Part shown: in pieces, positions 40,960-49,021 of the stretch
How the letters are laid out: every line of letters begins with the position of its first letter
Numbering within the stretch: the stretch's first letter is position 1
Origin: an uncultured Collinsella sp.
Lineage (GTDB): Bacteria; Actinomycetota; Coriobacteriia; Coriobacteriales; Coriobacteriaceae
Assembly (NCBI GenBank): GCA_958403205.1
Contig: CATXWM010000014.1
Coordinates: 1-50,724, forward strand
DNA: 50,724 nucleotides
Reading direction: 5' to 3'
The notes under the pieces: model-generated
What the model was told of the DNA's origin: nothing
Databases searched by the model: none
Seen by the model: the letters and a program-made list of their open reading frames with translations, nothing else
Translations under genes and position numbers: made by a program

Positions 40960-42471
40960 TTATCGATAGGAAACGCTCTGCTGGGAATCCTTCACGACTA
41001 CGTCGTGGGCGCCGCCTTCGACGATGGAGGTGGAGCTTACCAGGGTCAGGCGTGCCTTTTCCTGGAGCTCGGGGATCGAGAGGGCGCCGCAGTTGCACAT
41101 CGTTGACTTGACCTTGTAGAGCGTACCGCCCACGCCGTCCTTAAGGGAACCGGCGTACGGGACGTAGGAGTCGACGCCCTCGACGAAGCTGAGCTTCGCG
41201 GCGCCGCCCAGGTCGTAGCGCTGCCAGTTGCGGGCACGCGCAGAACCCTCGCCCCAGTACTCCTTCATGTACTGGCCGTTGACGTTGACGCGCTCGGTCG
41301 GGCTCTCGTCAAAGCGGGCGAAATAGCGGCCCAGCATCATAAAGTCGGCACCCATGGCAAGGGCGAGCGTCATGTGGTAGTCGTAGACGATACCGCCGTC
41401 AGAGCACACGGGCACGTAGACACCGGTCTCCTCATAGTACTCGTCGCGAGCGCGGCAGACGTCGATCAGCGCGGTGGCCTGGCCACGACCGATACCCTTG
41501 GTCTCGCGGGTAATGCAGATGGAACCGCCGCCGATACCGACCTTGATGAAGTCGGCACCGCAGTCTGCCAGGAAGCGGAAGCCCTCGGCGTCGACGACGT
41601 TACCGGCACCGACCTTGACGTCCTCGCCGTAGTTGGCGCGAATCCACTCGATAGTGCGCTTCTGCCACTCGCTGAATCCCTCGGAGGAGTCGATGCACAG
41701 AACGTCGGCACCGGCCTCGATGAGCAGCGGCACGCGCTCGGCATAGTCGCGGGTGTTGATACCGGCGCCGACCATGTAGCGCTTGTCGTTATCGAGCAGC
41801 TCGTTGGGGTTGGTCTTGTGACTGTCGTAGTCCTTGCGGAACACAATGCCCATGAGGTGATCGTTATCGTCGACGATGGGCAGGGCGTTGAGTTTGTTGT
41901 CCCAGATGACGTCATTGGCAACCTTAAGGCTGATGTTCTTGTCGCCCACGATGAGCTGCTCACGCGGGGTCATGAACTCGGAGACCTTCGTCTGGTGGTC
42001 ATCGCGGCTGGGGCGATAGTCACGGCTGGTGACGATGCCCAGGAGCTTACCCTTGGGGGTGCCGTCGTCGGTAACCGGCATAGTAGAGTGACCGGTCTTC
42101 TCCTTGAGCTCGATGACCTGCTCCATGGTCATGTCGGGGGTCAGTGTGGAATCGGACTGAACGAAACCAGCCTTGTGATCCTTGACAGCCTTGACCATAG
42201 CGGCCTCGGACTCGGCGCTCTGGGAACCGTAGATGAAGGATAGGCCGCCCTCGGTAGCGAGCGCGACACCCATGTCGACGCCCGAGACGGACTGCATGAT
42301 GGCGGAAACCATGGGGATGTTCAGGGTGATTGCCGGCTTCTCACCGCGCTTAAAGCGGGTCAGCGGCGTCTTAAGAGAAACGTTGTTGGGGATGCACTGC
42401 GAGGACGAGTAACCAGGGACCAGCAGATACTCCGAAAACGTGTGGGACTCACCGGGAAAGAACGTAGCCAT
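40960..42471 (-). CDS. guaB: IMP dehydrogenase
   Basis: NAD-dependent oxidation of IMP to XMP, the committed step to GMP; 503 aa. A TIM-barrel core is interrupted by a CBS-domain pair (about 110-230; VTSRDYRPSRDD and ALPIVDDNDHLMGIVFRKDY). The active-site loop is VGIGGGSICITRETKGIGRG with the catalytic Cys, and the substrate/K+ region includes VPVCSDGGIVYDYHMTLALA. The loop wording (ICITRE rather than ICTTR) marks the IMPDH variant group distinct from E. coli GuaB, and GMP reductase is unlikely given the CBS insert. ATG 42471 with AAAGGAG 5 nt upstream. Monocistronic, with its promoter overlapping that of the divergent ModE-like gene. Confidence 0.93.
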   Translation of the reverse strand: MATFFPGESHTFSEYLLVPGYSSSQCIPNNVSLKTPLTRFKRGEKPAITLNIPMVSAIMQSVSGVDMGVALATEGGLSFIYGSQSAESEAAMVKAVKDHKAGFVQSDSTLTPDMTMEQVIELKEKTGHSTMPVTDDGTPKGKLLGIVTSRDYRPSRDDHQTKVSEFMTPREQLIVGDKNISLKVANDVIWDNKLNALPIVDDNDHLMGIVFRKDYDSHKTNPNELLDNDKRYMVGAGINTRDYAERVPLLIEAGADVLCIDSSEGFSEWQKRTIEWIRANYGEDVKVGAGNVVDAEGFRFLADCGADFIKVGIGGGSICITRETKGIGRGQATALIDVCRARDEYYEETGVYVPVCSDGGIVYDYHMTLALAMGADFMMLGRYFARFDESPTERVNVNGQYMKEYWGEGSARARNWQRYDLGGAAKLSFVEGVDSYVPYAGSLKDGVGGTLYKVKSTMCNCGALSIPELQEKARLTLVSSTSIVEGGAHDVVVKDSQQSVSYR

Positions 42472-42529
42472 GTTTCTCCTTTTTCCATGCGACCGGTCGG
42501 CTGCAGGCCTCGTAGGACCCAGCCCAACC

Positions 42530-42541
42530 TTGGGCGCCCAA
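42530..42541. promoter_or_regulatory. palindrome TTGGGCGCCCAA in the guaB leader
   Basis: A perfect 12-bp palindrome 10-15 bp downstream of the guaB -10. It could be an operator for guaB or part of a small RNA hairpin (flanking CCCA/TGGG repeats can nest with it). No regulator is known for it. Confidence 0.45.
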
Positions 42542-42550
42542 TACTGGGGA

Positions 42551-42580
42551 AGTATCTTAACGCACTTTGACTGCTACAAT
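42551..42580. promoter_or_regulatory. overlapping divergent promoters of guaB and the ModE-like gene
   Basis: Minus strand: -35 TTGTAG (42574-42579), 17-bp spacer, -10 GATACT (42551-42556), for guaB. Plus strand: extended -10 TGC-TACAAT (42572-42580), for the regulator. The two hexamers overlap, so the polymerases would compete. Confidence 0.5.
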
Positions 42581-42664
42581 GCATGATTTAAGAAGAGCAC
42601 ACGAGGGTTTGACGCAGGCTTTGCGTTTGCCCAGCAAACACTTTAGCGGGGAGACGTGGAGCGT

Positions 42665-43009
42665 ATGGAGTACAAGACGACGGCAAAGTTGGTCATTCAA
42701 GCGTGCGACAAGGATTTGCCGGGCGTGTTCGGCCACGGCTGCGTCTTGCTGCTGCAAGGTATCGCCCGCGAACACTCGCTCAACCGAGCCGCTAAAAGCA
42801 TGGGCATGGCGTATTCCAAGGCCTGGCGCATCGTGAACGAAGCCGAAGGCCAGCTGGGCTGCAAGCTCATCGAGCGCGACGGCGCCCGCGGATCCACCCT
42901 CACCCCCGCCGGAGAGCGAGCCATAGCGGTCTACGAGGAGCTGCAGGCCGACATCAACAACGTCATCGCCACAAAAGCGAACGACCTCATCGCCAGCATA
43001 AAAGAATAG
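42665..43009 (+). CDS. ModE N-terminal-like winged-helix regulator
   Basis: 114-residue DNA-binding protein like the N-terminal winged helix of ModE, and more loosely of LysR regulators. HTH: HSLNRAAKSMGMAYSKAWRI, followed by VNEAEGQLGCKLIERDGARG and the wing/hinge STLTPAGERAIAVYEELQ. ModE's C-terminal molybdate-binding (TOBE) domains are absent, so what it senses is unknown; several anaerobes carry such short forms. ATG 42665 is used; GTG 42656 three codons earlier is an alternative, and the Shine-Dalgarno GGGGAG fits neither perfectly. It is divergent from guaB with overlapping promoters, so it might affect guaB; that is inference. Confidence 0.82.
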   Translation: MEYKTTAKLVIQACDKDLPGVFGHGCVLLLQGIAREHSLNRAAKSMGMAYSKAWRIVNEAEGQLGCKLIERDGARGSTLTPAGERAIAVYEELQADINNVIATKANDLIASIKE

Positions 43010-43050
43010 CCAATTTAGGACGGGGCCTTATAGCCACACAACCCCTTCTC

Positions 43051-43123
43051 ATAAGTTGCGGTGAAATAGGGACTGTTTATGCGGTTAAAGCCGTAAATCA
43101 ATCCATATTTCACCGCAACTTAT
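43051..43123. repeat. 73-nt palindromic element between convergent genes
   Basis: Perfect 18-bp terminal arms ATAAGTTGCGGTGAAATA and its complement enclose a 37-nt centre, which itself contains a smaller imperfect stem (TTTATGCGG/CCGTAAA). It sits between the stops of the ModE-like and PLP genes. No T-tract, so it resembles a REP or MITE-like element more than a terminator. Confidence 0.78.
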
Positions 43124-43142
43124 GGAGTCGAGGATGATTTAG

Positions 43143-44135
43143 CTAGTTGCGGAGGGCGTTATCTAGGGTGGCGGCCACGATCAAGGGGTCGTCGGTGCCG
43201 GCGAAGAGGCGGACGGTGCTCCCCTGCTTGCCGCGTGGAGCCGAAAGGCGCGTCGTTGCGCCGCCGGCGAGCGATGTGCGAAACTCCCCGGACAAAGCAT
43301 CGAACAGCTCGCCCGCACTACGCTCGATAAGATCAAATTCAACTGCCGGGCCAAAGCCGTGCTCGAGGATTCCCGTTGCAACCGCATGATCAGGATGCGA
43401 GCTCAGTCCGGGATAGCGCACGCTGCGCACCATCTCGTTGGCGGCCAGATACTCGGCTAGCGCACGGGCGCGATCGAAATGCGCCTGCATGCGGACATCG
43501 AGCGAGTCCAGCCCGCGCTCCAGTACACCGGCCTCGTCAGCAGGCATATCAAGCTTGGCCAAGCCACAGCCCTCAAGCAGGGCATGCGCGCACTCAGCCG
43601 CGGCATCCACGCGATGGCGCTTGAGCTGCGAGCGCGCGACCGATACGGCAACCAACTTGCGCGGAGCCTTGCCGGCGCACACGCGGTCGAGCGCCTCGAG
43701 CGACAGCACGGCATCCAAACGCAGCGGATCGCACCCAAAGACACCAGTCAAGGTGTTATCCACCACGAGCAGCGCATGAGCCGCACGCGCTGCGAGGCCT
43801 AACGCGCGAAGATCGGGCACGCGCAGTCCAAACCCGCCAATGGAGTTGACGAACCACCACAGGTGCGGCCCCTCGGCATCAAACGAAGCATCAAAGCCAT
43901 CGGACGCAGCAGCAAACGCCGCAACCGACGGCTCCCCCACCATAGCCACGTCGCAGCCATCAAAGCCGCGCGCAAACGCATCGGCAAAGTCATCGGCAAA
44001 CGCAACCAGACGATCGCCGGGACGTACAACCCCCAACAGAGACAGCGCCGCCGGCACATGCGAGGCCGCAACCAGTCGCGCCCCACGCGCGCCGGCTCTC
44101 AAAGCCCAAGTCTCTTCTAGCTGTTGCACGTCCAC
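43143..44135 (-). CDS. degenerate Cys/Met-metabolism PLP-dependent enzyme homologue
   Basis: 330-residue fold-type I PLP protein of the cystathionine gamma-synthase group, but atypical. The family block ALLVVDNTLTGVFGCDPL is present, and so is the C-terminal GLDSLDVRMQAHFDRARALA with VRSVRYPGLSSHPDHAVATG. However, where the PLP-binding lysine should follow (HSATKYLGGHSD in relatives) it reads LSLEALDRVCAG, so the Schiff-base lysine is missing. The N-terminus is also about 60 residues short, lacking the YxR motif of relatives. It may be non-catalytic or use another lysine. GTG 44135 is the likeliest start. It follows the GH32 gene on the same strand across a good terminator. Confidence 0.75.
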   Translation of the reverse strand: MDVQQLEETWALRAGARGARLVAASHVPAALSLLGVVRPGDRLVAFADDFADAFARGFDGCDVAMVGEPSVAAFAAASDGFDASFDAEGPHLWWFVNSIGGFGLRVPDLRALGLAARAAHALLVVDNTLTGVFGCDPLRLDAVLSLEALDRVCAGKAPRKLVAVSVARSQLKRHRVDAAAECAHALLEGCGLAKLDMPADEAGVLERGLDSLDVRMQAHFDRARALAEYLAANEMVRSVRYPGLSSHPDHAVATGILEHGFGPAVEFDLIERSAGELFDALSGEFRTSLAGGATTRLSAPRGKQGSTVRLFAGTDDPLIVAATLDNALRN

Positions 44136-44157
44136 GCGGCACCATCCCTTCATAAGC

Positions 44158-44193
44158 AAAAACCCACGATACGGGTGTTCCCCGCATCGTGGG
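44158..44193 (-). terminator. intrinsic terminator of the GH32/PTS transcript
   Basis: CCCACGATGCGGG and CCCGTATCGTGGG form a 13-bp stem (one mismatch) with a short loop, then TTTTTG on the minus strand, 39 nt after the GH32 stop. It ends the sugar operon just before the PLP gene, which therefore needs its own promoter or readthrough. Confidence 0.87.
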
Positions 44194-44231
44194 CAACGGC
44201 TGCAGTATAGCGCCGATATACGACGAAACGC

Positions 44232-45773
44232 CTAGATGTTGAGCGCGTGATAGGTCACGTTCGCGCCCGGAGCGTCAACGGTCACGCCATAGGCCTCGGG
44301 ATAGATGCGCGTCGAAAACACGAGCGCGCCATCGTTCACAAACACCTCGACCGACGAGACATCGCCAACAATGCGCACGTTACGTACCTCGTCGATAGGC
44401 TCCCAGCGCACGGTACGACCGCAGCCGGCAGAAGCGCGACCCTCATCGGTAAATCGTATCTCAAAGCGCGAGGGCAGCTCGCCCTCGGCGGGCACAAACG
44501 CCAGTTTCAGCTCGCCATAAACGGTCGCGGTAAACGTGCCGTCGACACCGTCGACAACAACGTCAAAGCAGGAATCGCCGGCAACCTCCAACGAGCCCTC
44601 CCCCACACGCACCGAGGCATAATGGCGCTCGATCTCGCGTGCCGGCTGCTGCAGCACCACGCCGCCGGCACCGGCTGTGAGCTCACGCGGCACCGTCATG
44701 CAGTGCTGCCAGCCGCACGCTACGGTGGGCGCATTGTCATAGGTCGGCTCGTCGGGCATGCCCATCCAACCAATCAAAATGTGGCGACCATCCTCGGCCG
44801 TGAACTCCTGCGGAGCATAGAAGTCAAAACCGGCGTCCCACAGGCGGAACTCGCCGAGCTCATAAGCGTCATTATCACCGGTAATGTCGCCCGTTACAGG
44901 CATGTAGCCAGCAGCGTATACGTTGCCGCGGTCCCAACGACCGCCCTCGAGCCCCTGGGGAGAGAAGGACAGAAACCTTGCCGGTACACCGCCATCCGCC
45001 TCGAGCTCAAGGTATCCCGGGCACTCCCACATAAAGCCAAAACGCTCGGGCGTAGACACGCGGCTCTCGAGCTCCCAACTCAGCATATCGGCCGAGCCAT
45101 ACACCAGGATCTCGCCCACATCGCGCCCGGCACCCTCGCCGTGCATGGCACAAAAACGGCTCTCGACATGAGGACCGTCAACGCGACGACGCGCGCCCAG
45201 CACCATGTGGTAACGCCCGTCATCATCGCGCCACACCTTGGGGTCACGCACGTGGCAGGTCAAATCCTCGGGATAATCATCGGACGCCAGCACCACGCGC
45301 TTTTGGCTGAACTCCCGACCGGCAAGACCATCAACGCTCTCGACATAAACAGTATCGGCTCGTCGACCGGTATTGACGTAGTCGTACGTACCGTCCGCAT
45401 CGGAAAGCTTAACGTTGCCCGTATAGAGCACGCGAATGCGACCGTCCTCGGCAAGCGCGGAGCCCGAATACACACCGTGGCAATCGAACGGTTCGTCGGG
45501 CAGCAGCGGAGCGCCAACATAGTCCCACTTCATAAGATCGCGGCTCGTCGCATGGCCCCACATCTTGACGCCACCCTCGACATCAAACGGCGCATACTGA
45601 AAATAGGCATGGAACACGCCGCCCGCTTGGCAAAGACCATTGGGGTCGTTGAGCCAGCCCGCCGGCGGCATAATATGGAAGCGCTGGCCATATGCGTCAT
45701 GACCGCACTCAGAGGCGGCGGTGTCAACAGCGGCAACCAGCTTTGCAAGGTCGCGGCCAAGTGCATTAGACAT
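44232..45773 (-). CDS. scrB: glycoside hydrolase family 32, sucrose-6-phosphate hydrolase type
   Basis: 513-residue cytoplasmic beta-fructosidase (no signal peptide). The five-bladed propeller N-domain has the nucleophile motif MPPAGWLNDPNGLCQAG (Asp43), the RDPKVW motif with the stabilising Asp, and the acid/base Glu in MWECPGYLELEADGG. A C-terminal beta-sandwich follows. With a PTS EIIBC upstream, the likely reaction is hydrolysis of sucrose-6-phosphate to glucose-6-phosphate and fructose; a fructoside other than sucrose cannot be excluded. ATG 45773 with TTAGGA upstream. Second gene of the operon, separated from the PTS gene by a hairpin that may lower its expression. Confidence 0.93.
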   Translation of the reverse strand: MSNALGRDLAKLVAAVDTAASECGHDAYGQRFHIMPPAGWLNDPNGLCQAGGVFHAYFQYAPFDVEGGVKMWGHATSRDLMKWDYVGAPLLPDEPFDCHGVYSGSALAEDGRIRVLYTGNVKLSDADGTYDYVNTGRRADTVYVESVDGLAGREFSQKRVVLASDDYPEDLTCHVRDPKVWRDDDGRYHMVLGARRRVDGPHVESRFCAMHGEGAGRDVGEILVYGSADMLSWELESRVSTPERFGFMWECPGYLELEADGGVPARFLSFSPQGLEGGRWDRGNVYAAGYMPVTGDITGDNDAYELGEFRLWDAGFDFYAPQEFTAEDGRHILIGWMGMPDEPTYDNAPTVACGWQHCMTVPRELTAGAGGVVLQQPAREIERHYASVRVGEGSLEVAGDSCFDVVVDGVDGTFTATVYGELKLAFVPAEGELPSRFEIRFTDEGRASAGCGRTVRWEPIDEVRNVRIVGDVSSVEVFVNDGALVFSTRIYPEAYGVTVDAPGANVTYHALNI

Positions 45774-45834
45774 ATCAAAGTCCTAACGGATCGAAAGTAA
45801 CAAGGCGCCAGAGATCGACACCAGATACGGGAAA

Positions 45835-45861
45835 CGCCCGCGAGCATACAACCCGCGGGCG
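45835..45861 (-). terminator. intercistronic hairpin between PTS and GH32 genes
   Basis: CGCCCGCG and CGCGGGCG form a perfect 8-bp GC stem around an 11-nt loop, followed by only three T on the minus strand. A partial terminator or mRNA-stabilising hairpin, giving more transporter than hydrolase, is plausible. Confidence 0.55.
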
Positions 45862-45879
45862 CCCCTCAATCAAAAGCTC

Positions 45880-47280
45880 TTAGGCCTGCTCGGAAGCCTT
45901 GGGCTCGTCCTTGTACAGGACAAACGAGACGGCAAAGGAAACCAGCGCGGCGACCGCAAACATGATTGCGTACTGCACGGGCTGGGCCAGGCACAGCAGG
46001 ATACCGAAGATGCCAGTAACGCCGGTGCCGGAAGCAGCAAGCGAGGTGAGTGCGCAGACCAGGGCACCGCAACCGCCGCCGATGCAGCCGGCGATGAAGG
46101 GCTTAAAGAAGCGCAGGTTCACACCAAAGATGGCAGGCTCGGTAATACCCATGAAGGCGGACAGGGCCGAAGGAAGCGCCAGGCCCTTGATCTTGGCATC
46201 GCGGGTCTTAAAGGCAACGGCGAGCGCGGCGCCACCCTGGGCGATGTTGGCGGCACTGGCGATGGGCAGCCAATAGGTCACACCGTACTGGGCAAGCTGA
46301 CCCAGGTCGATGGCGGTGTACATCTGGTGGATACCGGTAACGACCGTGGGGGCATAGAACAGGCCGACGATAAAGGAACCGATGCCGAAGGGCAGGGTCA
46401 GCAGGGCCTGGATCAGACCGAGGATGGCGTTCTCGGCCCAGACAAAGATGGGGCCGACGGCAACGAGCGTCACGAGCACGGTCACGAACACCGAGACGAG
46501 CGGAGTCACAAAGAGGTCGAACATCTCGGGAACGATCTTGTGCAGGCGCTTCTCGAGGAAGGCCAGAATGGCGCAGGCGATAACGATGGGGATCACATGG
46601 CCCTGATAGCCGACCCACTCAAAGCTGTACACACCGGGAATAACAGTAACCATGGTCTGAACGCCCTCGGAAGCAACCGTGTAGGCGCTCTGCAGCGAGG
46701 AGTTGATGAATGCACCACCGACGACAGCGCCCAGATACGGGTTGGCGCCAAAGGCCTTAGCGGCGGAGTAACCGATCAGGATCTGCAGAATGCCAAAGGA
46801 CGTGCCCGAGACCAAGTCGGCGATCTTATAAATAAAGTTATTGGTGTCGAGCGCGATAAAGCCGTTGGAGGCCATAAAGTTGAGGGCGCTCATAATGCCC
46901 AGCAGCAGGCCCGAAGCCACGATGGCGGGGATGATGGGAACAAAGACGTCGCCGAGCACCTTAATGGCACGCATAAAGATGTTCTGCTGCTGAGCCGCGG
47001 CCTCCTTTACCTCGGCCTTGGTGGCAGCCTCGACGCCGCTGAGCGCGATGAACTCTTCGTAGACCTTGTTGACGGTGCCAGTGCCAAAAATAATCTGGAG
47101 CTGGCCCTGGGCCTCAAAGACGCCCTTGGCGCCATCGACATTCTCGAGGGCCTCCTTGTTAACCTTGGCGTTATCGGCAATCACCAGGCGTAGACGCGTG
47201 GCGCAGTGTGCGGCCGAAACAACGTTGTCGGCGCCACCGACGTTGTCGAGCACCTCTTGGGCTGATTTGCGGTAGTCCAT
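45880..47280 (-). CDS. scrA: PTS sucrose-family transporter, EIIBC
   Basis: 466-residue permease that imports and phosphorylates a sugar. The EIIB domain (1-90) carries the phosphorylated cysteine Cys26 in SAAHCATRLRLVIADNAKVN. A linker leads to the EIIC domain (about 105-460) with roughly ten membrane segments, including the glucose-superfamily blocks IPAIVASGLLLGIMSALNFM and GFITEPAIFG-like ALSAFMGITEPAIFGVNLRF. No EIIA domain is attached, so an EIIA from elsewhere is needed. Sucrose is inferred from family wording and the GH32 neighbour; trehalose or beta-glucoside use is less likely. ATG 47280 with AAAGGGAAG upstream. Two LacI-type operators lie 55-96 bp ahead. Confidence 0.92.
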   Translation of the reverse strand: MDYRKSAQEVLDNVGGADNVVSAAHCATRLRLVIADNAKVNKEALENVDGAKGVFEAQGQLQIIFGTGTVNKVYEEFIALSGVEAATKAEVKEAAAQQQNIFMRAIKVLGDVFVPIIPAIVASGLLLGIMSALNFMASNGFIALDTNNFIYKIADLVSGTSFGILQILIGYSAAKAFGANPYLGAVVGGAFINSSLQSAYTVASEGVQTMVTVIPGVYSFEWVGYQGHVIPIVIACAILAFLEKRLHKIVPEMFDLFVTPLVSVFVTVLVTLVAVGPIFVWAENAILGLIQALLTLPFGIGSFIVGLFYAPTVVTGIHQMYTAIDLGQLAQYGVTYWLPIASAANIAQGGAALAVAFKTRDAKIKGLALPSALSAFMGITEPAIFGVNLRFFKPFIAGCIGGGCGALVCALTSLAASGTGVTGIFGILLCLAQPVQYAIMFAVAALVSFAVSFVLYKDEPKASEQA

Positions 47281-47334
47281 AACTTCCCTTTCCTCCAACG
47301 GGCGCATGTGCACCCGGCCATCTTTGACACATAC

Positions 47335-47350
47335 ACTGTAATCGTTTTCA
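47335..47350. promoter_or_regulatory. LacI-type operator 1 upstream of the PTS gene
   Basis: Minus strand TGAAAACGATTACAGT, matching the TGAAANCGNTTNCA pattern of LacI/GalR operators. An identical copy lies 26 bp away at 47361-47376; both face the PTS-GH32 operon and lie next to the LacI gene. Confidence 0.8.
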
Positions 47351-47360
47351 GTTTGATATA

Positions 47361-47376
47361 ACTGTAATCGTTTTCA
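47361..47376. promoter_or_regulatory. LacI-type operator 2 upstream of the PTS gene
   Basis: Same 16 bases as operator 1, in the same orientation. A TACTAT just upstream (about 47375-47380) could be the -10, so binding here would block transcription start. Confidence 0.8.
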
Positions 47377-47464
47377 TAGTAGGGTGAACGGTAGGAAAAA
47401 GCCGGCGAAAGGTAGTTTTGAAGCAAAAACAGGGGTCTCAGAGGCAGGCAGACGTGCCCAAGGC

Positions 47465-48445
47465 CTAGACATTCATAAGCTGATGGCCGAGCTTGAGCGT
47501 CTTGAGACCGCTCTCCCCCTCCTCGCCATCGAGCGCGTTGAGCAACATATTGGTCGCCTCGACGCCGCTGGTCAGGTAGCCGTAATGCACGGTGGGAATG
47601 CCGCCCGTCAGCGCGCGCAAAAATGCGTTGTCGCCGAAGCCGCTCACGCGACGCACGCCCTCGCCCATGCCACGCACCTCGTCAAGAGCGCGCAGGGCGC
47701 CGGCAGCCATAGTGTCGGTCGCGCACGCGATAAACGAAACATCGGGGGCATCGGCAAGCAGCTCGCGCGCAGCGCGATAGCCCGAGTCGAGCGTAAACGA
47801 GCCCAGGCGAATCAAGGCGGCATCGAGCGGGTTACCCGCGGCGCGCAAGCCGGCCTCAAAACCGCGACGGCGGTCATAACCGGCCGCGCGGTCCTCTTCG
47901 GTAACTCCGATGTAGGCAATCTTGCCATCCACCCGACCCGCAAGCGCACGGCCGAGCTCAAAGGCAGCCTCGTAATCGTCGTGATAGACGCACGCCGCGC
48001 CCTCGACATGTTGGCCGATCAACACAATGGGCACACGGCACGACTCAATCGCGCGACGGTGCTCGTCGGTGATCATAGTTGCCACCAGAACAATGCCGTC
48101 AACCGGATGGTTTTGGAATAAATCGAGGTATTCGAGCTCACGATCGGCCGCGTTGTCGGTGTTGGCAAGCAGCATCTGGTAGCCACGGCGACCGAGCACC
48201 TGACCAATGCCGGCGGTAATGCGGCTCACGGATTCCGAGTTGATCTTAGGTACGATGACGCCGATGAGCTTGGTGGAACCGGTGCGCAGCGCGCGAGCCT
48301 GGCTGGATCGCACGTATCCGGTCAGCTCGATTGCCTGCTTAATGCGCTCGGCTTTGTCCGCCGAGATATATCCACCGTTGAGGTAGCGCGAGACGGCGGC
48401 GCTCGAAACGCCGGCCAGCTCGGCCACATCTTTCATCTTTACCAC
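47465..48445 (-). CDS. scrR: LacI family transcriptional regulator of the sucrose-type locus
   Basis: 326-residue repressor. N-terminal HTH and hinge: MKDVAELAGVSSAAVSRYLN then SSQARALRTGSTKLIGVIVP. A periplasmic-binding-protein-like sensor domain follows, with VDGIVLVATMITDEHRRAIE and FGDNAFLRALTGGIPTVHYG. GTG 48445 (VLVVKMKDVAEL) is preferred: GGGGG lies 5 nt upstream, and the more distant ATG at 48478 would place the operator inside the gene. It reads in the same direction as scrA-scrB, from its own promoter. Matching TGAAA-CG-TTTCA sites occur before both it and the PTS gene, so it probably represses both until a phosphorylated sugar or fructose binds. Effector not visible. Confidence 0.9.
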   Translation of the reverse strand: MVKMKDVAELAGVSSAAVSRYLNGGYISADKAERIKQAIELTGYVRSSQARALRTGSTKLIGVIVPKINSESVSRITAGIGQVLGRRGYQMLLANTDNAADRELEYLDLFQNHPVDGIVLVATMITDEHRRAIESCRVPIVLIGQHVEGAACVYHDDYEAAFELGRALAGRVDGKIAYIGVTEEDRAAGYDRRRGFEAGLRAAGNPLDAALIRLGSFTLDSGYRAARELLADAPDVSFIACATDTMAAGALRALDEVRGMGEGVRRVSGFGDNAFLRALTGGIPTVHYGYLTSGVEATNMLLNALDGEEGESGLKTLKLGHQLMNV

Positions 48446-48460
48446 GAGCACCCCCGTCGT

Positions 48461-48474
48461 TGAAATCGCTTTCA
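48461..48474. promoter_or_regulatory. LacI-type operator upstream of the repressor gene
   Basis: TGAAATCGCTTTCA, nearly symmetric, 16 bp before the repressor start; it fits the same consensus as the two PTS sites and suggests autorepression. Confidence 0.7.
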
Positions 48475-48499
48475 CCATGATACCCGTGCGAACGACCGC

Positions 48500-49021
48500 A
48501 TGACGTAGCGATTACATGATAGAGAAACGCGTGGAAACTAATGAGTCACTTGAGACACGTCGAGTGATAATCACTTCGCGGCCAGTTTTACCAGACGAGA
48601 ATCACCCTGGCTGCATAATCGAAGAATACGCCCATGCAAAGATTGACCTGAGCAGAGCCTCGCGGACGTTTCCTAGAAGGCCTCGATGCCGAGCCTCGAT
48701 GAAGCGCAGGACGGCCTCATGCCGGAGTTGCCGCATCAAGCATAGCCAACGAAGCGCGGGCGGGACGCCGCCAATGACCAACGCCCTAACAGTCAGTTAC
48801 TCCTCCCCCTCCCCAACATTCCCCAGAAAGTTCGCTGTTGTTGACTGGGGTTCCCGTAAAAGAACCCCCAACAAAACATGTGCGGAGTGCTGGCCTGGAG
48901 CTGCCTCCGGGCCCTATTGGCTGCTCACCGAGAGGCTCAGCCATGAAATGGCCCCTTTACTACCAGCTCTGCGCGATTCGCGCACGTCCAACTTGTATAG
49001 TAAATTCATCGCTCGCGTCGA
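48500..49021. other. 522-nt stretch with no supported gene, border of the accessory segment
   Basis: I find no gene with a start signal and a recognisable product. Open frames here are short or only antisense to the Abi gene. Visible features: a GGGGTTC/GAACCCC hairpin at 48847-48868 without a T-run, a G-rich minus-strand tract (GGGGAGGGGGAGG) at 48809-48821, and a 44-codon minus-strand frame near 48610-48745 (starting MRQLRHEAVLRFIEARHRGL) without known relatives or a Shine-Dalgarno. GC is still high here and falls sharply past 49,000. Confidence 0.5.

Noticed and set aside
48845..48870. Terminator for the Abi gene.
   Set aside because: The hairpin is 150 nt downstream and lacks a T-run on either strand.
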